Source: Labilibaculum sp. DW002 (lineage in GTDB: Bacteria > Bacteroidota > Bacteroidia > Bacteroidales > Marinifilaceae). Taken from it: DNA of 64,000 nucleotides. The notes under the pieces were generated by a model, which saw nothing but the letters and a program-made list of their open reading frames with translations, did not search any database and had not been told where the DNA came from. The stretch is from NCBI RefSeq assembly GCF_029029525.1, contig NZ_JAKJSC010000001.1, forward strand, positions 1,550,001 through 1,614,000, given 5' to 3'. Position numbers and translations under genes: made by a program. How positions within the stretch are numbered: position 1 is the stretch's first letter; each line of letters begins with the position of its first letter. This document shows positions 57,419-64,000 of this stretch, piece by piece.

Positions 57419-58852
57419 TTATTTCCCTTTTCCAATATTATAAACATCAAAGCCAACTGTTGTCAACTCTTCTTTATCTGCAATGTTTCTACCATCGAAC
57501 ACAAAGGCAGGTTTCAACATTTCGCTGTAGACCTTTTGCCAGTCGTAAGTTTTGAACTCGTCCCATTCGGTTAGTATGGCAATGGCGTGTGCGTTTTCCA
57601 TAGCGGCGTAGGGTGTGCTGTGAATCGTTACTCTTTTTAACAGCTCCTTCGTCGTTTCGCTTTCGGGCAGATTGCCGCGTCGTTCCTCCTCGCAATGACA
57701 GATGTCTTTTATGATCTGCTCTTTTGTTACTTTCGGGTCGTAGATGTGTATTTCGGCACGGTCTTGTAATAATTCGTCGGCTACGTATATTGCTGCAGAT
57801 TCTCTTGTATCGTTGGTATCTTTTTTAAATGCCCAACCCAAAAAGGCAATTTTCTTTCCTGAAACGGTGTTAAATAGTTTGTCAATTATATTTTTTGCAA
57901 AGCGGTGTTTTTGGTAATCGTTCATTTTAATTACTTGCTCCCAATAAGCTGCTACTTCTGGCAAATTAAAATGTTGGCACAAGTACACTAAGTTCAAAAT
58001 ATCTTTCTGGAAACAAGAACCTCCAAAACCAACCGAGGCTTTTAAAAACTTAGAACCAATACGGCTATCGGCACCTATTGCTCGTGAAATCTCATCTACA
58101 TCGGCTCCTGTTTTTTCACAAAGTGCAGAAATTGCATTAATAGATGAAACTCGCTGCGCTAGAAATGCATTAGCGGTTAACTTTGATAATTCGGAAGACC
58201 AAACACGGGTTGTTAATATATTTTCTAGTGGCACCCAATTGGCATACACATCAACCAAAGCCTGCATAGCTGCTTTTCCTCTCTCTGTATCTTTACCTCC
58301 AATTAAAACGCGGTCTGGCACCTGTAAATCATTAATCGCTGTTCCTTCCGCTAAAAACTCAGGGCTTGAGAGGATGTCAAACTCCACTCCATTTCCCGTA
58401 GAATTTAGTATGGTACTTAATGCCTCAGCAGTACGAACCGGTAAAGTCGATTTCTCAACAATAATTTTATCGTCTTTGGCTACTCTAGCAATCTGGCGAG
58501 CACATAACTCAATATATTTTAGATCGGCAGCCATTCCTTTTCCAACACCATAAGTTTTGGTTGGGGTGTTTACCGAGATAAAAATCATTTGTGCATCTGC
58601 TATGGCTTGATCTACCTCTGTAGAAAAAAACAAGTTGCGGTTTCGTGCTTCAGCAACTACATCGGCCAATCCTGGCTCGTAAATGGGTAGCTTATCCAAA
58701 TCAGCATCGTTCCAATCGGCAATTCGTTGTTCATTTAAATCCACTACTGTCACCTTAATGTGTGGACATTTCTGGGCAATCATTGCCATGGTTGGTCCGC
58801 CTACGTATCCTGCTCCTATACAGCAGATATTAGAGATTTGTTTGTTGTTCAT
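57419..58852 (-). CDS. ugd: UDP-glucose 6-dehydrogenase with an in-frame dispersed-repeat insert
   Basis: This 477-residue NAD-dependent enzyme oxidises UDP-glucose to UDP-glucuronate. Motifs are [14 protein letters not shown] (NAD binding), [24 protein letters not shown] and catalytic Cys280 in [10 protein letters not shown], with ILTEWDEF and the final [11 protein letters not shown]. It belongs to the long, eukaryote-like group ([14 protein letters not shown]). Residues about 384-400 ([17 protein letters not shown]) are encoded by a 33-bp repeat (57668-57700) identical to an intergenic copy at 30630-30662. The insert lies in the loop between the Rossmann-like strands of the C-terminal domain, away from the catalytic residues, and keeps the frame. 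Confidence 0.95.
   Translation of the reverse strand: MNNKQISNICCIGAGYVGGPTMAMIAQKCPHIKVTVVDLNEQRIADWNDADLDKLPIYEPGLADVVAEARNRNLFFSTEVDQAIADAQMIFISVNTPTKTYGVGKGMAADLKYIELCARQIARVAKDDKIIVEKSTLPVRTAEALSTILNSTGNGVEFDILSSPEFLAEGTAINDLQVPDRVLIGGKDTERGKAAMQALVDVYANWVPLENILTTRVWSSELSKLTANAFLAQRVSSINAISALCEKTGADVDEISRAIGADSRIGSKFLKASVGFGGSCFQKDILNLVYLCQHFNLPEVAAYWEQVIKMNDYQKHRFAKNIIDKLFNTVSGKKIAFLGWAFKKDTNDTRESAAIYVADELLQDRAEIHIYDPKVTKEQIIKDICHCEEERRGNLPESETTKELLKRVTIHSTPYAAMENAHAIAILTEWDEFKTYDWQKVYSEMLKPAFVFDGRNIADKEELTTVGFDVYNIGKGK
57668..57701. repeat. TGTCATTGCGAGG-family repeat inside ugd
   Basis: On the minus (coding) strand it reads CTGTCATTGCGAGGAGGAAC and on through CGACGCGGCAATCTG. It equals 30630-30662 over 33 bp and is related to the ends of the elements flanking the GIY-YIG gene. 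Confidence 0.9.
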
Positions 58853-58930
58853 GTTGTTTAATGTGTATCCCGATAGTTATCGGCAGGGCGTAATGTATAA
58901 TTCTAAAAATTGGTCTTCTACTTTATTGGC

Positions 58931-59098
58931 TTAGTACTAATTTGCTTCGGCTTGGTACTTCTGAGCTAGCTCTTAATACCAAAAAGGTGCGCTTTGGTAC
59001 TTATTTGCTTCGGCTTGGTACTTTTGAGCATCGGCTTGGTAGCTTTTTGCTCCGAGTTGGTACTTATTTTCTCCGGTTTGGTACTTCTGAGGTACCCC
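58931..59098. repeat. Eight tandem 21-bp repeats upstream of ugd
   Basis: Units start with TTGGTAC or a variant at 58931, 58952, 58973, 58994, 59015, 59036, 59057 and 59078, an exact 21-bp period. The best-conserved unit is TTGGTACTTATTTGCTTCGG plus one base. On the minus strand one frame reads as heptads (KYQAEAN, KYQLGAK and similar), but it has no start codon and is preceded by a stop. It lies 78-246 bp upstream of the ugd start; I see no clear promoter in the gap 58853-59347. Confidence 0.85.
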
Positions 59099-59215
59099 CC
59101 CACCCTGTTAAATAGAAAAGTGTGTTTTTTATTTGCCTAAGTATGTATTCCAGGAGATTGCCACAGTCGCATAGGCTCCTTCGAAATGACAACTGTTTGA
59201 TTTTTTAACTTTCCT

Positions 59216-59305
59216 GCTCTACTGGCCCCGTCCTCGAAAGCTTTCGGGATCGGGATTGACTTTTGGACTATTGGACTATTGGACTATTGGACTATTAGAC
59301 TTTTT
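59216..59305. repeat. AAGCTTTCGGG palindrome with six phased GAC units
   Basis: 59216-59257 is an AAAGCTTTCGGGATCGGGAT element. GAC then occurs at 59258, 59266, 59274, 59282, 59290 and 59298, an exact 8-nt period. Confidence 0.82.
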
Positions 59306-59347
59306 AAAACCCAGACAGTGGGTAAATATTAATTTATTTCTATTTTC

Positions 59348-59809
59348 TTACTTTTTAGAGTTACCGGGAAATCTTTTTTGTAAATCTCCGTAGATCATAT
59401 CTGTTCCGGGCACGCCAGCTTTTCCAGCTCCCTTCACGTAATTGTAAAATGCAAGTGCACCAATGTAAGCTTCACTTCCTGATAATAGCATGGTATCGTC
59501 CAACAGGTCGGCCAATTGTCGAAGTGGTCCGTACACTTGCTTAAGGGTTTGCACAGCTTCCAAATCCTCTTTAAGTTCTTCTACTTCCACATAAGGAGGT
59601 ACTAAATTTGGATTGGAGATCATGTGTGCATGAGCTTTGCTTACGAAAGCAAAAGTTTTGTCTCCCATTTTAGGAATCTCGCGACGATCCTCTGCCGAAA
59701 GATTCTTTAAATGAGGTAATAATTTCTCATTCAATATTTGAATGGCATCCTTAACGGCAACTAAGTCTGCCTCTGGAATTTCTACTGAAACTTGATTTTT
59801 AGTAATCAT
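59348..59809 (-). CDS. Conserved-looking protein of unknown function
   Basis: This 153-residue protein has no signal peptide or membrane helix and looks cytoplasmic and mainly helical. Charged amphipathic segments (ADLVAVKDAIQILNEKLLPH, VEELKEDLEAVQTLKQVYG) alternate with short polar turns, and it ends in a Gly/Lys-rich tail. I do not recognise a family. It stands alone between two repeat-rich gaps, and nothing ties it to polysaccharide synthesis except position and strand. Confidence 0.7.
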   Translation of the reverse strand: MITKNQVSVEIPEADLVAVKDAIQILNEKLLPHLKNLSAEDRREIPKMGDKTFAFVSKAHAHMISNPNLVPPYVEVEELKEDLEAVQTLKQVYGPLRQLADLLDDTMLLSGSEAYIGALAFYNYVKGAGKAGVPGTDMIYGDLQKRFPGNSKK

Positions 59810-61350
59810 TTTGTTCTTGTTTTTAAGTTAAAACCACTGTCTGAAGTTCTTTTGCGTATTAACAATAATACAGAACTAAAATACAATGATTTAGATTCAA
59901 CTAAAAACATTTCGTTAACAAAATATTCCTTAAGTGTAAAGTAGAAAACAGATCAACATTCATTTATCTTATGTCATCTGCAAATTCAAACATGTCAATA
60001 TCTTGAATTCATTGATTAAAATTATGTTATATTTTTTTTGTTTGTTGCTTTTGTGGGCTTAAGCAGAAATAGGATGAATCTTAGTAAATCATAATCATCT
60101 GTGTTATCTGCGTCCTAATTATTAATTATTTCTCCTGTCATTGCGAGGAGGTACAGCCTGTCCCGATTATCGGGAACGTGGCAATCTGTCTCAAGTTAGT
60201 AGCAATCTAAGAAAAGGATTAATCTTAGTAAATCATAATCATCTGTGTTATCTGCGTCCTAATTCATCATTAATAATTAATCACTAATAATTAATCACTA
60301 ATAATTAATCACTAATAATTATTTCTCTTGTCCTCAAGCCGGACTGGCTTTTACTTTTCTCCTTAAATGAGAAAAGTAAACAAAAGAATCAAGTCAGCCT
60401 GATCCTTGTCTCCTCTTTGTTGTTACGCATTATCACGCCTCGCGGCAGGCTGACAAATCACGCTCAAATTACATTACTAATTCGTAATTATTTTCAAGCT
60501 CTCCGGACTATATTCCGAAATTCCTATTCGAGCGAACTGCGTTTTCAAAGATGTTTTCTCTTCTCCTTTGGAGCCTGTCCCGATATTCGGGAAGAAAGAT
60601 AGAATGAGGTTATTTCGTAATTTATTTCCCTTTGAACACCCCCCTGTTTCCCCCCTCGATGGGGGATTTGGTCGCTGCTATATTTTTTGTCGTAATTCGT
60701 AATTATTGTTCTTGTCTTCTAGCCAGACGGGCATTCAAACTTTTTTCTTGATAAAAAAGTTACAAAAAATCAAGACCTCGACAATCGGTGACCCATTACG
60801 GATTAAAAGCTAAACAGAATAATATTCGCTCCGCTCATGGGATTCTGTTTTTAACGCTTTTTTCTCCTATGGGGCCCCACCTGCCTTGTCCATTTCGGGG
60901 GTTCGATTCGAGTGAACTGCCTTTTAATTAATAATTTTTAATTCGTAATTAGTAATTAAACATCGGGTCCCGGTCTCCGGACTATATTCCGAAATTCCTA
61001 TTCGAGCGAACTGCGTTTTCAAAGCTGTGTTCTTTTCTCCTTTAGGAGAAAGATAGAATGAGGTTATTTCGTAATTTTTTCAAGTTCTCCGGACTATATT
61101 CCGAAATCCCTATTCGAGTGGACTGCTTTTTCAAAGATGTTTTCTCTTCTCCTTTGGAGCCTGTCCCGATATTCGGGAAGAAGGATAGGATGAGGTATTT
61201 CGTAATTTATTTTCCTTTGAACACCCCCCTGTTTTCCCCCTCAATGGGGGAATTGGTCGCTGCAATATTTTGTCGTAAATCGTAATTATTAATTCATAAT
61301 TAATTTACGTCGGAGTCTAAGCTCTTATCCTTTCACCTTAGTTTTTTTCT
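59810..61350. repeat. 1.5-kb gene-free block of dispersed repeats
   Basis: Three copies of one unit (60497-60625, 60973-61075, 61084-61210) share CCGGACTATATTCCGAAAT, CCTATTCGAG and AGGTTATTTCGTAAT. 60713-60920 is a third copy of the long element of 35208-35750. 60130-60195 is a TGTCATTGCGAGG-family copy with an inserted palindrome, and 60273-60325 is an AT-rich tandem of about 14 nt. 60640-60680 and 61220-61265 are left halves of the C-rich array element. Phrases with TGTGTTATCTGCGTCC at 60095 and 60245 match the 34.9-kb block. I see no credible gene. Confidence 0.78.
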
Positions 61351-61971
61351 CTACGATACTACATTTTCGAAATTCAGCCTATTTGCTTCGGAAGCCAATG
61401 CTAAATCTTCACACCAAAAAAAGAGGTACAAACAAGTGTAGCTTTCTATTTCAATCTTAGTGGTAAAGCTTTCTTCTTTTCGGGTGGCAATGCAGGGAAT
61501 TTCTTCTGCGTGCAAAAGCTCATCCAATCCGAATATTTTTAAGAGGCACGCTTCTTTGGCTTTGTTTCCTTTCGCTTTGTTTTTCCAGCTAAAGCAAAAA
61601 GTATTGTCGTCCTTCTTTTCAATTTGAAAGTCTGCTAAGCCATCCAGATTGCCAACTACCAATTTTAGTTTGTCGAAATCGGCATTTCCATCGGCATCGA
61701 AAGCCTGGGTGTTGGTTTTGCAAAAAAGATTTTGGCCTGTCATTCCCTGGCGTTTTGCTTCAGGATTCCAGTAAGGGCGAATTAACTCGTTTAGGTTACG
61801 ACTAACAAAGGTGCTCGCGGCCTTAAACTTTCCCCTCTGACTGGTTTGTTGTTCCGTTTTGGGGTTGTTTACCTTTTTGGGTCTTCTTTTCAGGTAAGGT
61901 TTTCCATTTCTGTGCGAAATAATCACCTCATCCATCATGTCCCTCAAAAGGCTTTTACTTAATTTTGTCAT
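61351..61971 (-). CDS. DUF6266-like protein of unknown function
   Basis: This 206-residue protein has an N-terminal part (ISHRNGKPYLKRRPKKVNNPKT, then QQTSQRGKFKAASTFVSRNL) resembling the DUF6266 family of Bacteroidota, whose function is unknown. The middle contains LKLVVGNLDGLADFQIEKKD and a C-terminal beta-rich half with SWKNKAKGNKAKEACLLKIF. There is no signal peptide. It lies between the UpxY-like gene and the repeat block, and a terminator separates it from the former. The family match is from memory of general pattern only. Confidence 0.6.
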   Translation of the reverse strand: MTKLSKSLLRDMMDEVIISHRNGKPYLKRRPKKVNNPKTEQQTSQRGKFKAASTFVSRNLNELIRPYWNPEAKRQGMTGQNLFCKTNTQAFDADGNADFDKLKLVVGNLDGLADFQIEKKDDNTFCFSWKNKAKGNKAKEACLLKIFGLDELLHAEEIPCIATRKEESFTTKIEIESYTCLYLFFWCEDLALASEANRLNFENVVS

Positions 61972-62064
61972 AACCTATATAATACGGCAGTTTCAAGCAC
62001 TATGTGATCCAGTTTATTGCCATTTCTCATCCGAGCTTGAGCCAGTGTTGATCGAGAGTTAGAC

Positions 62065-62094
62065 ACAAAAAAAATTAAGCCTAATGGCTTAATT
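62065..62094 (-). terminator. Intrinsic terminator just after the UpxY-like gene
   Basis: A 9-bp perfect stem (62086-62094 with 62073-62081) and 4-nt loop, followed on the minus strand by eight T (62072-62065), only 9 bp after the stop codon. Confidence 0.87.
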
Positions 62095-62103
62095 GAAGGA
62101 TTC

Positions 62104-62688
62104 CTATTTCGCAGTTTTCTGCTTTTTCTTCTTTGTTTCGCTTTTCTTTATGGCTTTTGTACCTGGCTTTACATCTTCGAATTTAATTTCGGTAAGCACG
62201 CAAGTTCCCAAGGACTCAAAACGGATGGCCAAACGATGCTTTCCACGAATTTCTTGAATTTCACCAGAAACTCCTTTTAGTGGGCCAGCAATTACTTCAA
62301 CCCGATCGCCTGTTGCCATATCGGCGGTCGTTATTTCTATTTTTCTTGCCTCATCGCTTAAAAAGCAACGCAGCGCTTCGATTTGTTTTTCAGGAATTGC
62401 GACTGCTTTTCCGCGAATGGTAACGTAACAAACACCATAAAAAGAATTGATTGCTTCGTGGTATTCTTTTGTACTTACACGTACAAAAACATAGGAGTTA
62501 AAAAGAGGTGTTTCGACCCATTTTTTTCGATCGCTCCAAACCCGAAGTTTCTTTTGCATGGGCAGGTAACAATCAATGTTTTTTTGGCAAAGTTCATCGT
62601 ACAATTTTCTTTCCGAACGCGACTTGGTATAGATCGCATACCAAAAGTATTCTCGTATCGGTTTTTGTATTTTTCTCTCTTCGCACAT
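62104..62688 (-). CDS. UpxY/NusG-like transcription antitermination protein
   Basis: This 194-residue protein has a NusG N-terminal (NGN) domain (about 13-115: WYAIYTKSRSERKLYDEL, YLPMQKKLRVWSDRKKWVETPLFNSYVFV). A KOW domain follows (about 126-160: GDRVEVIAGPLKGVSGEIQEI), then a very basic Lys-rich tail. Such NusG paralogues stand first in Bacteroidota capsule/EPS loci and let RNA polymerase read through terminators in that locus. An intrinsic terminator immediately follows the gene, and the EPS genes begin 3.3 kb further on. The basic C-terminal tail (about 180-194) is an extra beyond the usual NusG end. Confidence 0.9.
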   Translation of the reverse strand: MCEERKIQKPIREYFWYAIYTKSRSERKLYDELCQKNIDCYLPMQKKLRVWSDRKKWVETPLFNSYVFVRVSTKEYHEAINSFYGVCYVTIRGKAVAIPEKQIEALRCFLSDEARKIEITTADMATGDRVEVIAGPLKGVSGEIQEIRGKHRLAIRFESLGTCVLTEIKFEDVKPGTKAIKKSETKKKKQKTAK

Positions 62689-63579
62689 TTACTATCAATC
62701 AACAATTCTAATTCCAAATAAGGCTTTGTATCATTCTTAACAATATTCATAGAAAGGATTAGCTATAAAAAGAATTTTCTCAATTCATAAAAACATCACG
62801 TCTAGATACAGCTTCGCCCCTTCAGTCCCATTAGTTATAGGACTATTTAACTTCATCCATCCTTTTTACAAGGATCGCTTACAAAGATAAACACTGCATA
62901 AAAAATTATACGAAATGCTATTTATTATTGATGGAAAGACCTACGCTATCGATTAAAAACCTTTCCTATGGGTGTCAGCGTACTTTTTTAATAGATATCT
63001 GTTTCTGAATATAATTTTTATCCCATTTCACCATAAGTTAGCAATTGAAAAATTTACTTTATTTAACATTATTTTACACTTATCGTACCAAGGCCTAACC
63101 AAATACCCATCATATCTATTTTCATCGATTAACTATATCTTGTAAAATAAGTCTTAGATTACTAACATAAAAAGACAATATCAGCAATAAAAGAGTAAGA
63201 GATCTCCTATTTATACTATTCAATGAAAACGTCAGTTTTTTACATCCAGAAAAAAAAACAGATCAAAAAGCGCTATCCATTTCACAGCACATATTTATCC
63301 ATAATTTTAGGAATGCATTCTTAGCTGCTTCCTTTTATGAAAAAATAGAATTCTGAAAAAATAAGGTGGAAATTTGGGCAATAAGGAGTCCTGTAAAATG
63401 ATTTCTCAAATCTTTTTTACATCACAAAAACCCTTCAAAAGCTTTGACGGCTACATTTTTACCTCAGAAAACAGATAATACATGTTATTTTTACTATCAT
63501 TAATCAATAATGCTCATTTATAAGTATTATTTTGATTATTTTCGCGAGATCTAGATCTATAAACCTAATCTTAGTTTCT
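62689..63579. other. AT-rich divergent intergenic region
   Basis: About 890 bp between the minus-strand EPS regulator and a plus-strand TPR gene. It presumably contains promoters for both. I found no perfect TAnnTTTG box at a convincing distance, no RNA gene and none of the repeat families that fill other gaps. It may hold the EPS leader needed by the antiterminator. Confidence 0.4.
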
Positions 63580-64000
63580 ATGAATTGTAAGAACATCATT
63601 GTTTTATTCGTTTTTTCTCTATTATGTATATCGCAGGCCAATGCTCAAGCCTTACTAGGAGTGAAAAAAAGTAGTTTTGTGGATAAGAGTGAAAAATCAG
63701 TCAATGCCTATTCTAAAATTACAGAGGCGCTGACAATGTATGAGCAAGCACCTAATAGTACAGACAAATGTCTTGCTTTATTATTGCAGGCTTATCAATA
63801 CAAAAAAACCAATGCCGTACTCAACTACAACATTGGGGTTTGTTACCTCAATAGCGATTCTAAAATAAAGGCAAGCAAATATCTTCTGGAAGCTTACGAT
63901 TTAAAACCTACGGTAAGTAAAGATATCTGTTATCAAATTGGACGAAGCCACCAATACCAATATGAGTTCCTAAAGGCACTTAAGATGTTTCAAAAGAACA
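63580..64000 (+). CDS. Secreted TPR protein, 3'-truncated
   Basis: The frame is open from ATG 63580 to the window end (140 codons). A signal peptide (MNCKNIIVLFVFSLLCISQA, cleavage near ANAQA) is followed by TPR-like helices: ITEALTMYEQAP, CLALLLQAYQYKKTNAVLNYNIGVCYLNSDSKIKAS-type repeats and YLLEAYDLKPTVSKDICYQIG. In Bacteroidota this beginning is common for large TPR/PD40/OmpA-like outer-membrane-associated proteins, but the C-terminal part is not in the window, so the class remains open. Confidence 0.75.
   Translation, partial: MNCKNIIVLFVFSLLCISQANAQALLGVKKSSFVDKSEKSVNAYSKITEALTMYEQAPNSTDKCLALLLQAYQYKKTNAVLNYNIGVCYLNSDSKIKASKYLLEAYDLKPTVSKDICYQIGRSHQYQYEFLKALKMFQKN

Noticed and set aside
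57489-57695. Minus-strand frame of 68 codons within ugd
   Set aside because: It is an alternative frame of the ugd coding sequence, opened by the repeat insert; no start context or family.
58931-59098. Heptad-coding minus-strand frame in the 21-bp repeats as a gene
   Set aside because: No start codon in frame, a stop just before the repeats and another just after; too short to call.

Overview
The window is AT-rich DNA from a Bacteroidota bacterium, probably marine or algae-associated. The evidence is a SusC/SusD pair, a one-protein hybrid two-component regulator, many Bacteroidota-type signal peptides and lipoboxes, -7 promoter boxes of the TAnnTTTG type, weak or absent Shine-Dalgarno sequences, and a UpxY-type NusG paralogue beside a capsule/EPS locus. 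No rRNA, tRNA, CRISPR array or transposase was seen. Genus and species cannot be fixed from the sequence alone.

Region 1 (1-29,809) is a polysaccharide utilization locus, best read as porphyran/agar-type red algal galactan utilization. It holds a GH86 endo-hydrolase (cut by the window edge), a GH3, an S1 sulfatase, a GH16 endo-galactanase, a large LacZ-type GH2, an operon of SusC, SusD and two surface lipoproteins, a GH29, the hybrid two-component regulator, a second GH3 and a second GH2. Endo-enzymes (GH86, GH16) would cut the chain outside or at the cell surface, and SusC/D with the lipoproteins would bind and import oligosaccharides. The sulfatase, GH29 (alpha-L-galactosidase or fucosidase) and GH2 enzymes would then dismantle them from the ends. 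Six promoters in this region share one architecture: an A/T-rich tract ending in five or six C on the coding strand, followed 43-45 nt later by a -7 box. I propose this as the operator of the local regulator.

Region 2 (29,867-34,523) holds a small HAD-type hydrolase and a minus-strand group of two YjbH-like outer-membrane proteins, a beta-barrel protein and a lipoprotein, possibly linked to EPS export.

Region 3 (35,995-62,688, all minus strand) is an exopolysaccharide locus. It starts with a UpxY/NusG-like antiterminator, followed by UDP-glucose dehydrogenase, Wzx, pyruvyl transferase, several GT4 and GT2 glycosyltransferases, two hexapeptide acyltransferases, Wzy, GDP-mannose dehydratase, GDP-fucose synthase, the initiating sugar-phosphate transferase, the Wza-like export lipoprotein and the Wzc-like kinase. 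GDP-fucose, glucuronate, pyruvate and acetyl genes together suggest a colanic-acid-like acidic polymer.

The most unusual part is the repeat landscape of regions 2-3. At least seven families of short dispersed repeats fill the gaps. Three small stand-alone nuclease-fold genes (DUF559, GIY-YIG, and a broken GxxExxY) each sit tightly between copies of a different repeat family, with gene ends abutting or overlapping the repeats. Two conserved enzymes (UDP-glucose dehydrogenase and GDP-fucose synthase) carry in-frame copies of these repeats inside their coding sequence. The window ends with the 5' part of a plus-strand TPR protein.
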